From NCBI GenBank assembly GCA_911728455.2, contig OU452235.1:5766430-5830429 (forward strand): a stretch of 64,000 nt of DNA, written 5' to 3'. The position numbers and the translations under genes were made by a program. The DNA is from Marthasterias glacialis. Taxonomy: Eukaryota; Echinodermata; Asteroidea; Forcipulatida; Asteriidae. Shown here piece after piece: positions 13,001 to 25,000 of this stretch; the first letter of the stretch is position 1; the number at the start of each line of letters is the position of its first letter. Below the pieces are notes generated by a model that had not been told where the DNA came from, did not search any database, and saw only the letters and a program-made list of their open reading frames with translations.

Positions 13001-16000
13001 ACCCTACCTCAAATGACCCAACCCTGAATGATCCCACCATGAATGACCCCACCTTGAATGCCACCTTGAATGACCCCACCCTGAATGACCCCACCTTGAA
13101 TGACCCCACCTTGGATAATCCCACCTGGAATGACCCCATCTTGAATAATAACCCCACCTCGAATGACCCCATCTTGAATAACCCCCCAGATGTCCCCTTT
13201 AATAACACAATCTTATCCACTAATTAATTACTTTTTCTCCATTGCCCACCTTTTGAGTTTGTCTTTTGTGTTTTTCACTCATCTTTGTGGTTATACCAGC
13301 CAATTCCTTACATCCACCCCCTCCCCCCTTGGTCAGAGTCCTTCCTGATAAGTTCTCTTTATTCATATCTTGCCTCTTCTGACTGTATTCATTTAGCCTT
13401 TGACGTACATGTAAGAATCAGCTAAGGTCGGAACGTCAGCCAGTAACAGTTTCTGCATTTATACTGCCGGTCATTTTGGTTGGTATGCTTGCAACAGCTC
13501 ATTCCCTTTTAAATTTGGCGTGTCGTGGCCGAGTGGTTAGTGCGTCGGACTCAAGCTCTGGTGGCTGAGTCATCGGAGTATGGGTTCGAGTCCCGGTCAT
13601 GACACTTGTGTCCTTGAGCAAGGCACTTTACCATAACTGCTCTGTAAAAGTTGGGGAGGTAGAGCCTTCTGCTCTACCAGCCAGGCTTCTGATAGATGAT
13701 ACCTAAGCCTAAATCCTTACGGACTGTAAAGGGGGTTACCCTGTTTCAGCCCCAGGAGTAGGTGGCAATGGCCCCTGGAAAAAACAGTTGATTTGTAGCC
13801 CACACCTTGAGTGGCTTACTCAAAAAAAGAAGAAAAAAAATCAGAACAGCAACGAATACAAAATAAAATAAATAAAAACCAGGTCACCCAACGACCTCCA
13901 AGTAACATCTGAATTTAACAGAACCAAAAAAGACGAGGAATACGAATGAAGCTGATAGAAAGAGGCCAGTACAAATTGAGTTTGATCAGCTAGGCAAACA
14001 GGAAGGTCTCCTTGATGACATTTGTTCCTGTCTGTGACCTCTCCCAAGGTCAAACCGAAGAACCAAATGCAATACCAAGGCTTGTCAAGAGAAACAACTA
14101 GGTCAGGGTTACCGGGGAAATTGAGTTTATTACATTTTTATTTTATATTTTACATTATCCGGTGTGGAGGGTGGTTGGTTGTTGACCTGGGTTGACCTTT
14201 TAGTTACAATGAAGTGACACAGAGATTACCTGTAGTATGATTAAAGGGCCTTTAAAGTGAATATTTCTTAGGAACATATTTTTGTGCTACTTTCTAATCT
14301 CCTTAAAAGTATAAAAACTAATTGACATCCCTTTTTGGTTAATTTGATTGAAAAGTGCACTTCTTTAAACGTTCAAAAATTGTCCATGCTTTTGTCCGGA
14401 CAGCCGAGGGGGCTGTTGCCGTGGTGTCATTTTAGGGAGACACTATGGTTTTCTGTTGAAATTCATGAAGTTGTGAACCCCAAAATTTGCTTTTTGAAAG
14501 CATTTGTGAGAAAAGTTTGCTCAATGACTTACTTTATTATCTGGTAATGAAACCAAGAATGCCTCATAAGTGAACTTAATCACTGTAGCTCTCAAGCCTG
14601 AGGAAACCTGTAAACAAGGGTGCTTGCTATGTGAACCAGAAACACTGGGGTAAACCCCTACTCTTCCACGATAAGTGTTCTGGGTTCTTTTACGTGCACT
14701 TCCAATCCTAGTACACAGGACCTACGGCTTAATGTCCCATCCAAAGGACAAAGCCATTATGGTAAAGTACATGTATCTTACTGAAGGACACAAGTGCCTC
14801 GACCGGGATTCGAACCCACTCTCTGCTGCCGACAACACCAGAACTTGAGTCCGGTGATCTAGACCGCTCGGCCACGACACTCCAATATAGAAAACTTAAT
14901 AAAATAATTTTTTTGATGAATACCAATCCTGTATTCTACCTTTAAGATGTCAAATGATTCCTAATAGTTGAGAAGGTAATTGGGTTGACACATCTGGTAT
15001 TGATCAACCAATTAGTGAGAGGTCCAGGTGGCCAAGGTGAGGTGATACATCAGTTACTACAAACACAGCGAGCATCTGGTTAATATCATGCAACCACTAT
15101 AGTGCTAATCAAGCACCAACTGCTGGGACAAGCATGGGGATCTTATCTTCACCCATATAGTGCCCAGTCACTGTGAAATTATCGTCTGATGTAATCCTAT
15201 CTAATCTGATCTAATCTACTGGCTCTTCATAAATCCAAAATAACCCTTTTTTGGGGGGGCCCACGGATAAATTTTAATATTGTAATGTACAAGCAGTCCT
15301 TGAACATTGCACTACATGTTTACAGTCCTCTGACAATGACTAGGGCAGGCTGGTCGAAACGTTGAGACGAAGTTATCTCATTCAGGGATATGGACGATAA
15401 TTATGACAAGACCCAGCGGTTCTACGACCATAGATACGCCTTTTGACAACACATCAGGGAGTCGGATTTTTTCACCAGCCATGCCGGTGGTACCACCCAT
15501 AAGACAAGGGGCCATGTCACCCGCACCACCCTGCATCTCATCTATCTAATATCTTGCAAAGTTTGTGGTGTTCAATATATAGGTGAAACAAGAACTTCAC
15601 TCAAAACACGCAGAAGCTACATACACCCGTCGGACATCGCTTCAACCTACCTCATCACTGTTTTTTATTTTTTACATGATTCTACAGGGCATTGAGGCAC
15701 TAGGTAACCACAGAGAGACTATTCGTCTGAGTAGGGAGAAGCTGTGGATAAGGCACCTCCACACCATTCAACCCCATGGTCTGAACATCCAAGACAGAAA
15801 TGATTCATTACTTTTCGTCTTCGCCTTCTCCTTTTTCCACAGATGTCCCCCTTTTTAAATCTTGTCTTTTGTGTTTATAACCTATTGTGGTTAAACCAGC
15901 CTCTTCCCTCTACAACCCCCTCCCCACTTGTCTCCCTCTCCATTGTTCATCCCTTGCATCTTCTGACTGCTTTCTGCCTCTCTCTTTTCACTTCTTTCCA

Positions 16001-19000
16001 CTTGACTGCTTTTGTTACTCCAGTATACTTGTATGTGTGTGTTGTGTGGTCATTTAGCCTTTGAGAAAGACTCTGCTAGGGTCCAAACGAGAGGCCATTA
16101 ACAAATTTTTTTGCATTTATACAACAGGTCCTTTTGGTTGATAGGCAGTTTGCCACACCTTATTTTATTCTTTGATCTAATCTAATCTTATTTAATCTAG
16201 TCTAGTACTCACCCTTCTGTTACTCCAGATCTCCCACAGATCATTGTGTAGATGTTCCGTCTCACAATACTCCGTCACTACCAGGTAGCCAAATGTTTCT
16301 CTGTTGGTGATGTGCATGAAGATACCCTGCATTGTTCCAAACCGAAAATCAATTACCAAGGACGGAGTGACAAGATCATTCTGATACATATGCCAGAGAC
16401 TTAACCTGACCCAGCCTGGCGATCCACCGACAACCCGGGCAACCACACAGGGTAATTTTACTGTTCCCAAACCTAAATCTGAAATATTTAAAAACAGGTT
16501 TAGTTTAACAGAGCTCCTTCTTTGTTAAACGGTGTCCCTTTAACTACTCTTTCAAACTCTTCCTCTTCATTTTGGCATTTGCTAAAGGAAGGTAAGGTGT
16601 GAAATATTATCATTTTTCAATTAATTTTGTCATAGCTCCCCCTCAGTGGCGTAACTAAGGGGGGGGGCACAGGGGGAGGGCATGTGCCCTCCCAACTGAT
16701 GTCCGTGCCTCCCACCCCCATTCAAAATCAGACTTTTGAAATTAAAAATTACCAGAATAAAAAGTTTTATGAGCTTTTATTTCAATATTTTGAAAACTGT
16801 TTATTTTAAAAGGCATTCTATAAGCTCATTATTTTTTTACTATTATTATTATTATTACTTTGATTGGGAGTCGAGTCCCCACTTCGATGATTCCGCCATC
16901 AGAACTCGAGTCCGGTACTCTAGACTGCTCGGCCGCGACTAACCATTCCATAATGTTCATGTCTTAAAACTTTGAAATTTGCTACGTGTAGGTCTACTGT
17001 ATCTGCCAATGGCTACTAGGGGTCACTGACCTTTTCCCGCAAGTCTTGGCAGAATGCCATATCTGGATCGGTGTCATCCATCTCAAACGAGGGCGTGTGC
17101 GGAGCGTGGAGCTTATTTCCGTGAATCAGATATATACTGGAGATGAAGGCTACATTCCACACGCCCCTGCAGCATAAAGTAAAGATAACAACTTCCTTAC
17201 AATAAAATCAATGCAATGGGCGACTTTGGAACGATAGGTGGCAGCAGACTTAAATTGTCATTGTTTACGTAGTTATAAGCCGTCACACACTTCCGAGATA
17301 GATACCTGGTAAGTTTGCTGCCGCCTAGCGTCCTCAAAAGTCTCCCATTCTGTCGTAGAAAATGATATCATGCTAAGCTAACATGCTGCCCATATTTGAT
17401 TTAACCCTAACCACCATTAGGACCCAATAGACCGATCCATTAAGCCCCGCCCCTAAACACGTTGACCAATCACAGCATTGGCTAAATCACCACTGTACCA
17501 CGTGGGCAACACAATGTGTGTCTCTTCATAATGCCACACTGCACATAACATGAGCTATAAGTACGCGCACGCATGTTTACTTTTTCCAATAGGATTTTTA
17601 TCCTGTCGGACTTTTGTCAGACTTTCGGTGGCGTACCTAAGGCTGTGATTGGTCAACTTATATTGGGGCGAGGCTTAATGGATCGGTCCATTCCTTGGGT
17701 ACACGACCAAAATTATCACAAAATGTTGAGGGTAGAACTTACACTTTGAAGTCTTTGACAATTTCAATATAATCCTCAGACCTTGCATAGTAACCATCCC
17801 GATTCACATCGCCCCAGAAGTTACTCCATAGTTTTCCGTCTCGTCGAACCAGTGGTGCAATGACAGACCTATTGGAAAAATTTTATTTGTATAGCTAATA
17901 AAAAGTTTTGAAATATAGATTATGATTGCAGACAGCTCGCTTCTGACTTGAGCCACTGAGCATGAGCAGTTACCATCCATTTAGCCAGGGATATGTTCCT
18001 CTAACTTCGTTAACCAACGTTTGCAAATAATTTCTGATGATAAGTTATAATAATAATAATATTAATATCAACCGTTTATAATGCGCCATCGATCTAGTTA
18101 ACCAGTTGCTGCCAGATTTTTTCTGGGTTCTTTTACGTATGTATTACACAACACACGGGACCTACAGCTTTACATCCCATCTGAAAGATGAAGCCACAAT
18201 GGTTAAGTGTCAAGACCGAGACTCAATCCCCACACTCTGCTGATCCGAAACACCGGAGCTCGAGTCCGGTGCGCTAGACCGCTCGGCCACGACGCAGCCT
18301 CCAAATTACCCAAGCTTACATAAGGGTAAAGACCAAATAAAATCCACAGGGGTTTTGTGGGTTTTTTTTTTCATTCGGGGGGAATCTGCCTCACCTATTC
18401 TGCTCGATGAGTAGCTGTAACGCTTTAGGATTAGTGAGTCGTACTGCAGAATCACAGCTGAAGTAATAATCGCACTTCAAGTCGTCACAATGTTGCCTGC
18501 AACAAAAAGCAGACCTCATTTCATCAACTATCATCAGTCATGACACTCCATAATATGTTTCACTTTATACCCCCACCCCACCCCACCCCACCCCACCCCC
18601 CTCCCTCAAGATTTACGCCTGTGAGTCAGTCGGTGAGATGTATCTTTACAACTGAATGTTGTGTAAATTCCTCCAGCTTATAAAGCAGGACGAACCATAC
18701 TCCTGTATCTAGCAAAACACAGGCAAAACTCAAATATTAACCAAATTTGAAAAAAGACACAAAATATACACACAAAAGTACAATACCTTCACAGGACATA
18801 GACGGGGGAAAAAGAGTGGAGTTAGCTGCAAATTAAAAAAGTTATAGGCCTATATAATAACAAGCTGACACCGACAAAAGGTAAAACATGCTCAGAAATG
18901 TGTACACACAACTGGTAGTTCAAGTCAACAAAATATGAAATGCATAGCAAAATAAAACATGTAGTTCGTGTCAACAAAATACATAAAAAATATATATATA

Positions 19001-22000
19001 TATACATCAATATAGTACAACATGTTACAATGTACACATAGCTCATTTCAATGACATATTAATGCGAAACATGGAAAGCAGTATGACACAATTTATGAGC
19101 AATAGTTCACGCCAGCAATAAGTTAAAAAGACACATAAAAATACTGAATAAAGATTAACAGTGTGCACATATCCACCCTGCTGGGCGCTCAAGGCGAAGA
19201 GACAAAGAAAAACAAGAATGCAAACAATGACTAGCAAAGCAATTACAAATGAGCATCCACAACGAAGACTTGAGACATAAGATGAGTTTCAAAGAGGATG
19301 GGCCACGCTAGAAGTCTCTCTTTAAAACAAAGTTTGACATCCCTAAATACACCTATATCTACCACGAAAAAACGGTGAGAGGATTATAGAATGCGTGGTT
19401 ATTTGTTTACAAAGGCAGTTTCCCAGCCTCTTTTCACCCCCTGCCTTGGGCCAAAATCAGAACAACAGCAGTCGGTGCCTGAAAGTTGTCTCCAGAAATT
19501 CTAAAGAATAGTGACGTCGCAGCAAGCACTGCTCTGACAAAGGGCTGTTTGTTGGTACTCATTGAAGCATTGCTCAGTGCAGACCATCCGGGGATTCAGT
19601 ACTTCCAGTGACGTCATGATTTGTTTGACGAATTTAGGTGGCAGGCTAGTTAAAGGAGTAAAAACTCCATGCAAATATCACTTCTTTTGTCAATTTAATG
19701 TCACAAACTGACAAACGAGAAGTTTGTCCGATGCAATAATTATAGAAAGCAGAAAACTAAACAATAACGTCAACATCAATCACCATGGCCCATCCTCTTT
19801 AAGTAGCAATTTAAATCTAGTTATCCTATCACAAGATTGGAGTTCAGAAGGAAGATGGTTCCAGAGTCTCGGAGCTGCTACAGAAAAAGACCCATCACCC
19901 CAGGTACGTTTCCAAACTGTTTCCGATAGGAGCGACATGTTGACGGAGCAAAAAACAAATTGTTTTTATAACTTATGTACACCCGGAGAGAGAATTTCAT
20001 GCGCGACGAATAAATTGTTGAATCTTGAATCTTGAACTGTACAAGATCGTTATCTGCCACCACTGCAAGGGAGTTTTGTACTGCTATGTACAACCTATGA
20101 TGTGGTCTGTAATTTGCAATAGTCAAAAAGGATGGGACGAAAGTGCATGTCGAATAGTACCAAAATGCACGGTTTAAGACATATGTAGTTTAATGGTTTG
20201 AGGAATGAATGCCCAGTGACCTACAATCCTCCGATCAAATGACAAGGATCCACTTGGGTGATATTCAAAATCAAATGAAGGAATAAACCACAAAGGGAAA
20301 CTGACCGGGTAAATTATAATTCAACTTTGCGATGAACAAACATTTTATTACTGGAGCGGGATTTGAACCAGCGACCCCGGGCGTACCGACGCTCTACCAA
20401 CTCAGCTATCCAGCCCTAATGTTGACCGTATCCCTATTCTGTCAATATCTCTGTTTGGGTTGCCAGTCAGAAGCCACACAACCTGAACTACTGTCTCACC
20501 AGGGATAACACCCAAGTTTATGATACAACCCGTTAAGCCCAGAGGGGGGGGGGGGTTCGCAGGTTCAAATCCCGCTCCAGTCATTTTGTCTTTGTTCACC
20601 CCAAAACAAAATTAAATGAAATCGCTTTTAAAAACAAAAACGGTACTAGGCCCTACTATTGTAAGTTCATTAACTCTTTCACTACGGCGCGCTGCTCACA
20701 GCAGCTCGGTGAATTACTTCATAAGCCGTAGAGTCACTGCCAGCGGCTTGAAATAAACAAAATATTAAACGATTCCGTCGCAGCTGTGCATTGTATTCTG
20801 TAGTGAAAAAGTTGAAGAAAAAATCTGTTCACTCACAATCCTCTGTTCCTTCCCTGAGCCTCAGTCAAGTTTTTGGAGGAGGAGTAATATTTGACTGAGC
20901 TGTACAATTCTCGTGCCTTCTTAATGAACTTGGATGTTACGTTCATATGATGCTTTTCCTGCAGGAAAACAACAGTCAAGTCACAATAAATACAAACGTT
21001 TACAAAGTGTAGCATTTGAAACTTCTCATGGGTGAGATCAACTATACATGTAGTAAGGTCTGTGGTAACACCATGTACCACATCTATGTCTTGTGGCCAA
21101 GCGGTCAAGCGTACTGGACTCAAGCTCTGGTGTTTCTGATCAGCAGAGTGTGGGTTCGAGTCCCGGTCTTGACACTTGTGTCCATAGGAAAGTGCTGTAC
21201 GGTACACGATGATTGTTGCATTTCTTTCTTAGATCGAGGCTTTTCTTTATCGAAATCTGTGAAAACTAATCCAGAGTTTGTACCAGAGACCTTCGAGTGG
21301 CTGAATAAAGCCAGTGAGGACAGTTCCAGCAAGTCTTGGAAATTGTACAAGTAACGTGTCAATGTGCATGATGTGTACTACAAAACGTGAGGCCACTAAC
21401 ATTTTTTGAATGTCTTTTTGAGACGAGAAAAAAATGAGTGTCTACTTTTGCTTACTTTGTTGTGAATAAATAGATCAATTTTCTTCTTAGGGTAGTCCAA
21501 TCCTTCGATGTATTCAAAGAAGTCGTCGATGAATGGTGTTGGGAGCTCAATGAAAAGAGCAACGAGAACACGTGGAAAGTCATCCTCCTGTTTACAAATA
21601 TTAAATAATACTAAATAATAAGAAAGTATAATAAGACACTTGCATATCCATACACATACTCATAAATTAAAGCCCCAGCTCAACATTGGTAAGAAAGAAA
21701 AACATGAATGTTCACAGATTTACATATACCTTACATGGTATGAAGATAACGATGGTAGAAAATTTTCCTCAAAAATATTTCTGCTTGAAGTGTTATCGTT
21801 TTTAAACAATTAATGAAATAAGATCCAAAATTAGTTTTCATGTCAGTGAGATGAAGACTCTGCCTATAGGAATGCATACAAAAATGCTGAATGCATTTTT
21901 ACCGTTTTCTTGCAAATGAAACAACGAAATAAACTGGCAGTTTCACAGGTTGGTTTTATTACAAATATCTTGACTTGTGCAAAGATTGGAAGCATTTACA

Positions 22001-25000
22001 GTCAGTTTACCAATGTTGAGCTGGGGCTTCAGCGTACATGTAGGTAGACATTCAGGGAAGAGATTGTATGAAAAGAAAAAAACCTGAAAATTTAACAAAA
22101 GTTCCCTCTTAGTGTGGAGATAAATCCAATAGAGTTGCAAAATGTTAAATTGTAGAGGTTTGGAGTCGTTCATCTCTGGGATGGCAATTTCACCTCATTC
22201 AAGAAAATCTAAAGGTGCAAAGAGACCAATGAAAAATCCGGAAATCAGGAGAAAATCCAGGAATCAGGAAAGATCCTTTATGGCGTGTCGTGGCCGGAAT
22301 CAAGCTCTGGTGTTTCTGATCAGCAGAGTGTGGATTCGAGTCCCGGTCGTGACACTTGTGTCCTAAAGCAAGACACTTAACCATTATTGCTTCGTCCTTC
22401 GGATGGGACGTAAAGCCGTAGGTCCCGTGTGTTGTGTAATGCACGTAAAAGAACCCAGTGCACTTGTCGAAAAGAGAAGGGGTTCGCCCCGGTGTTCCTG
22501 GTTTGATCGGCTGCAGATTGCACCACAGCACCTTGTAAACCGTTTACATGGTGCTATGTAAAGGAACAGGTCTCATACTTCAAAAAGTAACTCCGAATAC
22601 CTTACTAGAAAATATTCTAATCAGCGCTGTGATCTACATGAAATAGTGCTTTATAAGACCTTATTATTATTATTATTATTATTAACTATCCTGATAAATC
22701 ACATGCCTTGACATTTTCATTTGGTAAGGAGAAAAAGAAATATTTGGGGGTATTTTATATTTTACACCAAGAAACAATTTGCACGAACTGCAAGACATAC
22801 ATAAATACTGTTAACTACAGTATATTAGTGGACGTACTATCGACTACAATGTATACCTTCTCCAAACAGTCTTAATTGATTTACATTTTATCAATACCAG
22901 TGAGCTCACAGTATTCATTCATCTCAATATATGAAAGTACTCTCAATAATGAGTCAACAAACCAATAATAGAAATAGTAAGAAGAACATTCACCTACCAT
23001 GACATTTTTGAGGCTAAATGTGTCCTCATCACACGCCAAACAGCCTTTGGCTGGTACCCACTGATCCACTAAGTAATTGCCATAATTATTCAGCACAGTC
23101 TGGAAATGCAATTGAAACAAAAACAAAAAATGCTTATTAAGTTTCCTATAATGAGTGGAGCCACTAGGTAAAATTACATAGTTCAAATAATAATAATAAT
23201 AATTAAATTTGGGAGGCTAATCATCCTTACTGGCAACTAAGAAACTGAATTGCGAAGGACGCGGCTACACGTGTTCGAGCTGCAGGCAATCAAGGGCGCC
23301 TTCGGCAGCAAGCCACATCAACCCATATATGACCACGGAGCATAGCCTGAGATCGGAAGTGTTTGGTTTTTCCGAAGGGAGGAAAACCGGATTGCCTTGA
23401 GAAAAACCCTCGTGGCACAGGAGAGAACCAACGCACAACTCTACTCACATATGGACCTAGCCGGGAATCGAACCAGGGACACATTGGTGAGAGGCGAGCG
23501 CTTTACGTACCCGCCACTCATGCCACCCATGAGGATGTGTACATCACTGCGCATGTATGGCCCTTGCGGAAACCACTGCTTGGGCTCTGGCCTAAGGCTG
23601 GTTTATAGATGGTCGCGCAGTGATGATCAACGGACGCTGTGATGACTGGACGCTGAGCCTTTTCATTGCATTCTATGGTCCCTGAGGTGTCAGTGTAGCG
23701 TATAAAGTGCGCGGCGCATCAATTGTTATGCCATGCGATCATCGCACGATCGACTATAAACCAGCCTTTAGATTACCATCAGTAATTCTGAAAATGTGAT
23801 TACACAAAAACCACTTTTCAACAGCCAGAATATGCCAATATATTCCAGACCTTTTTTTGTCCTTGTGTGGGTGAATCGAAGCATTAGACGGCGTGTGTGT
23901 GGTCTGTGCATGCTCCGCAGTGGAACGTCCGGGAGACCTTTGCTCCGGTGGTCCAAAATTACAAAATGGCGTCTTTACTAGGCTTCCGTTTCCAGGCAGG
24001 GGAAATATTTGCCTGTAAACCCGACATCCCGCGCCAACTGGTTAAGTGTATTTCAGTTTTCATCCAGGGAACCTGACATTTTTGCAAGATGCATTGTTTA
24101 CATAGTTCTGAGCATGCGCATTTTCCAGAATGAAAGCTTGATTCGGCCGATAGTTTTGTAACATTCTGTAATGTTCCTTACCTTCGATCGCCCGTTCCCG
24201 TGAATCACCGAAGGAAACGTCTGGTATTTAGAGTTGAAAATGGTACTCTTGTTGTTATTAAATTTTATCACAATATCACCTGCAAACAAAATAAAAACAA
24301 ACACAAAAAGTAATCCCCTAGTTTTTGTTACTCCTTCAAAAGCTTAATTTTTTAATGATGGCCCATCGAAAATCGTCTTCGTGGTGACATGGCTACCGTC
24401 AATAAATAAAGCTGTTATTTTTATTATTAAATGCAGAATACACCAACAGAATATGAAGACAATATTAAATGGGCAACACAAAACTCTTCTTTGCGAAGGA
24501 TTTGCCGAGTTTGTCTCACCTGCAGCTCCGTTCATGTTCTGAAAGAGCACAGCTTTGTTATCAAGAGCAATCTTCCAAGAATTCTGTGAAAAGACAAAAC
24601 AAAGTTTAAAAAAAAATCATCGAATGCAATCTATGGTTCAACACTGAGAATGACATCATTACAAAAAGTCTGCATGGTAATTATAATAACAATAACGTGT
24701 GAATGGGTCACAATCAAAAATTATAGAGCGCAGTAGGCGCAAGATGGGGAACTGGGCCTTTATCTACTGTTGGAAAGTGAAATACGCATGGGCGCCATTT
24801 CGGCAAGTGAATGCGTGTGTTTCCCATTGATAGCAATTGTCATTGTCTACACTGGTCCGCACGTATCAGTGTTGTATCAATAGAGTCACTTGCCGAAATG
24901 GCGTCCAGTGAGATTTCACATTTCAGCCAGAGTTCCCCATCTTGCTTTTACGGCGCTCTATAATCTTTGGTCACAATAGACCGATCCATTAAGCCCCGAA

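Larger units (their letters stand above)
16327..17030. other. PLOD intron 13
   Basis: This intron is at the position where vertebrate PLOD2 carries the alternative 63-bp exon 13A. I saw no 63-nt in-frame segment resembling it; the intron is largely filled by the family E and SINE D fragments. Confidence 0.5.

Noticed and set aside
12570-13227. Long open frames of over 200 codons on both strands
   Set aside because: They are created by the 15-bp tandem repeat; the peptides are simple pentamer repeats (NDPTL, GSFKV) with no domain, and both strands are equally open.
13517-13600. Possible functional tRNA-Leu/Ser gene
   Set aside because: Good A and B boxes, but the acceptor stem does not close and the sequence continues as a SINE with many relatives.
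20343-20416. Possible functional tRNA gene
   Set aside because: A and B boxes and an acceptor stem are present, but the anticodon stem does not pair, the T stem has a mismatch, and the copy at 43864 has lost the anticodon arm. SINE head is the better reading.
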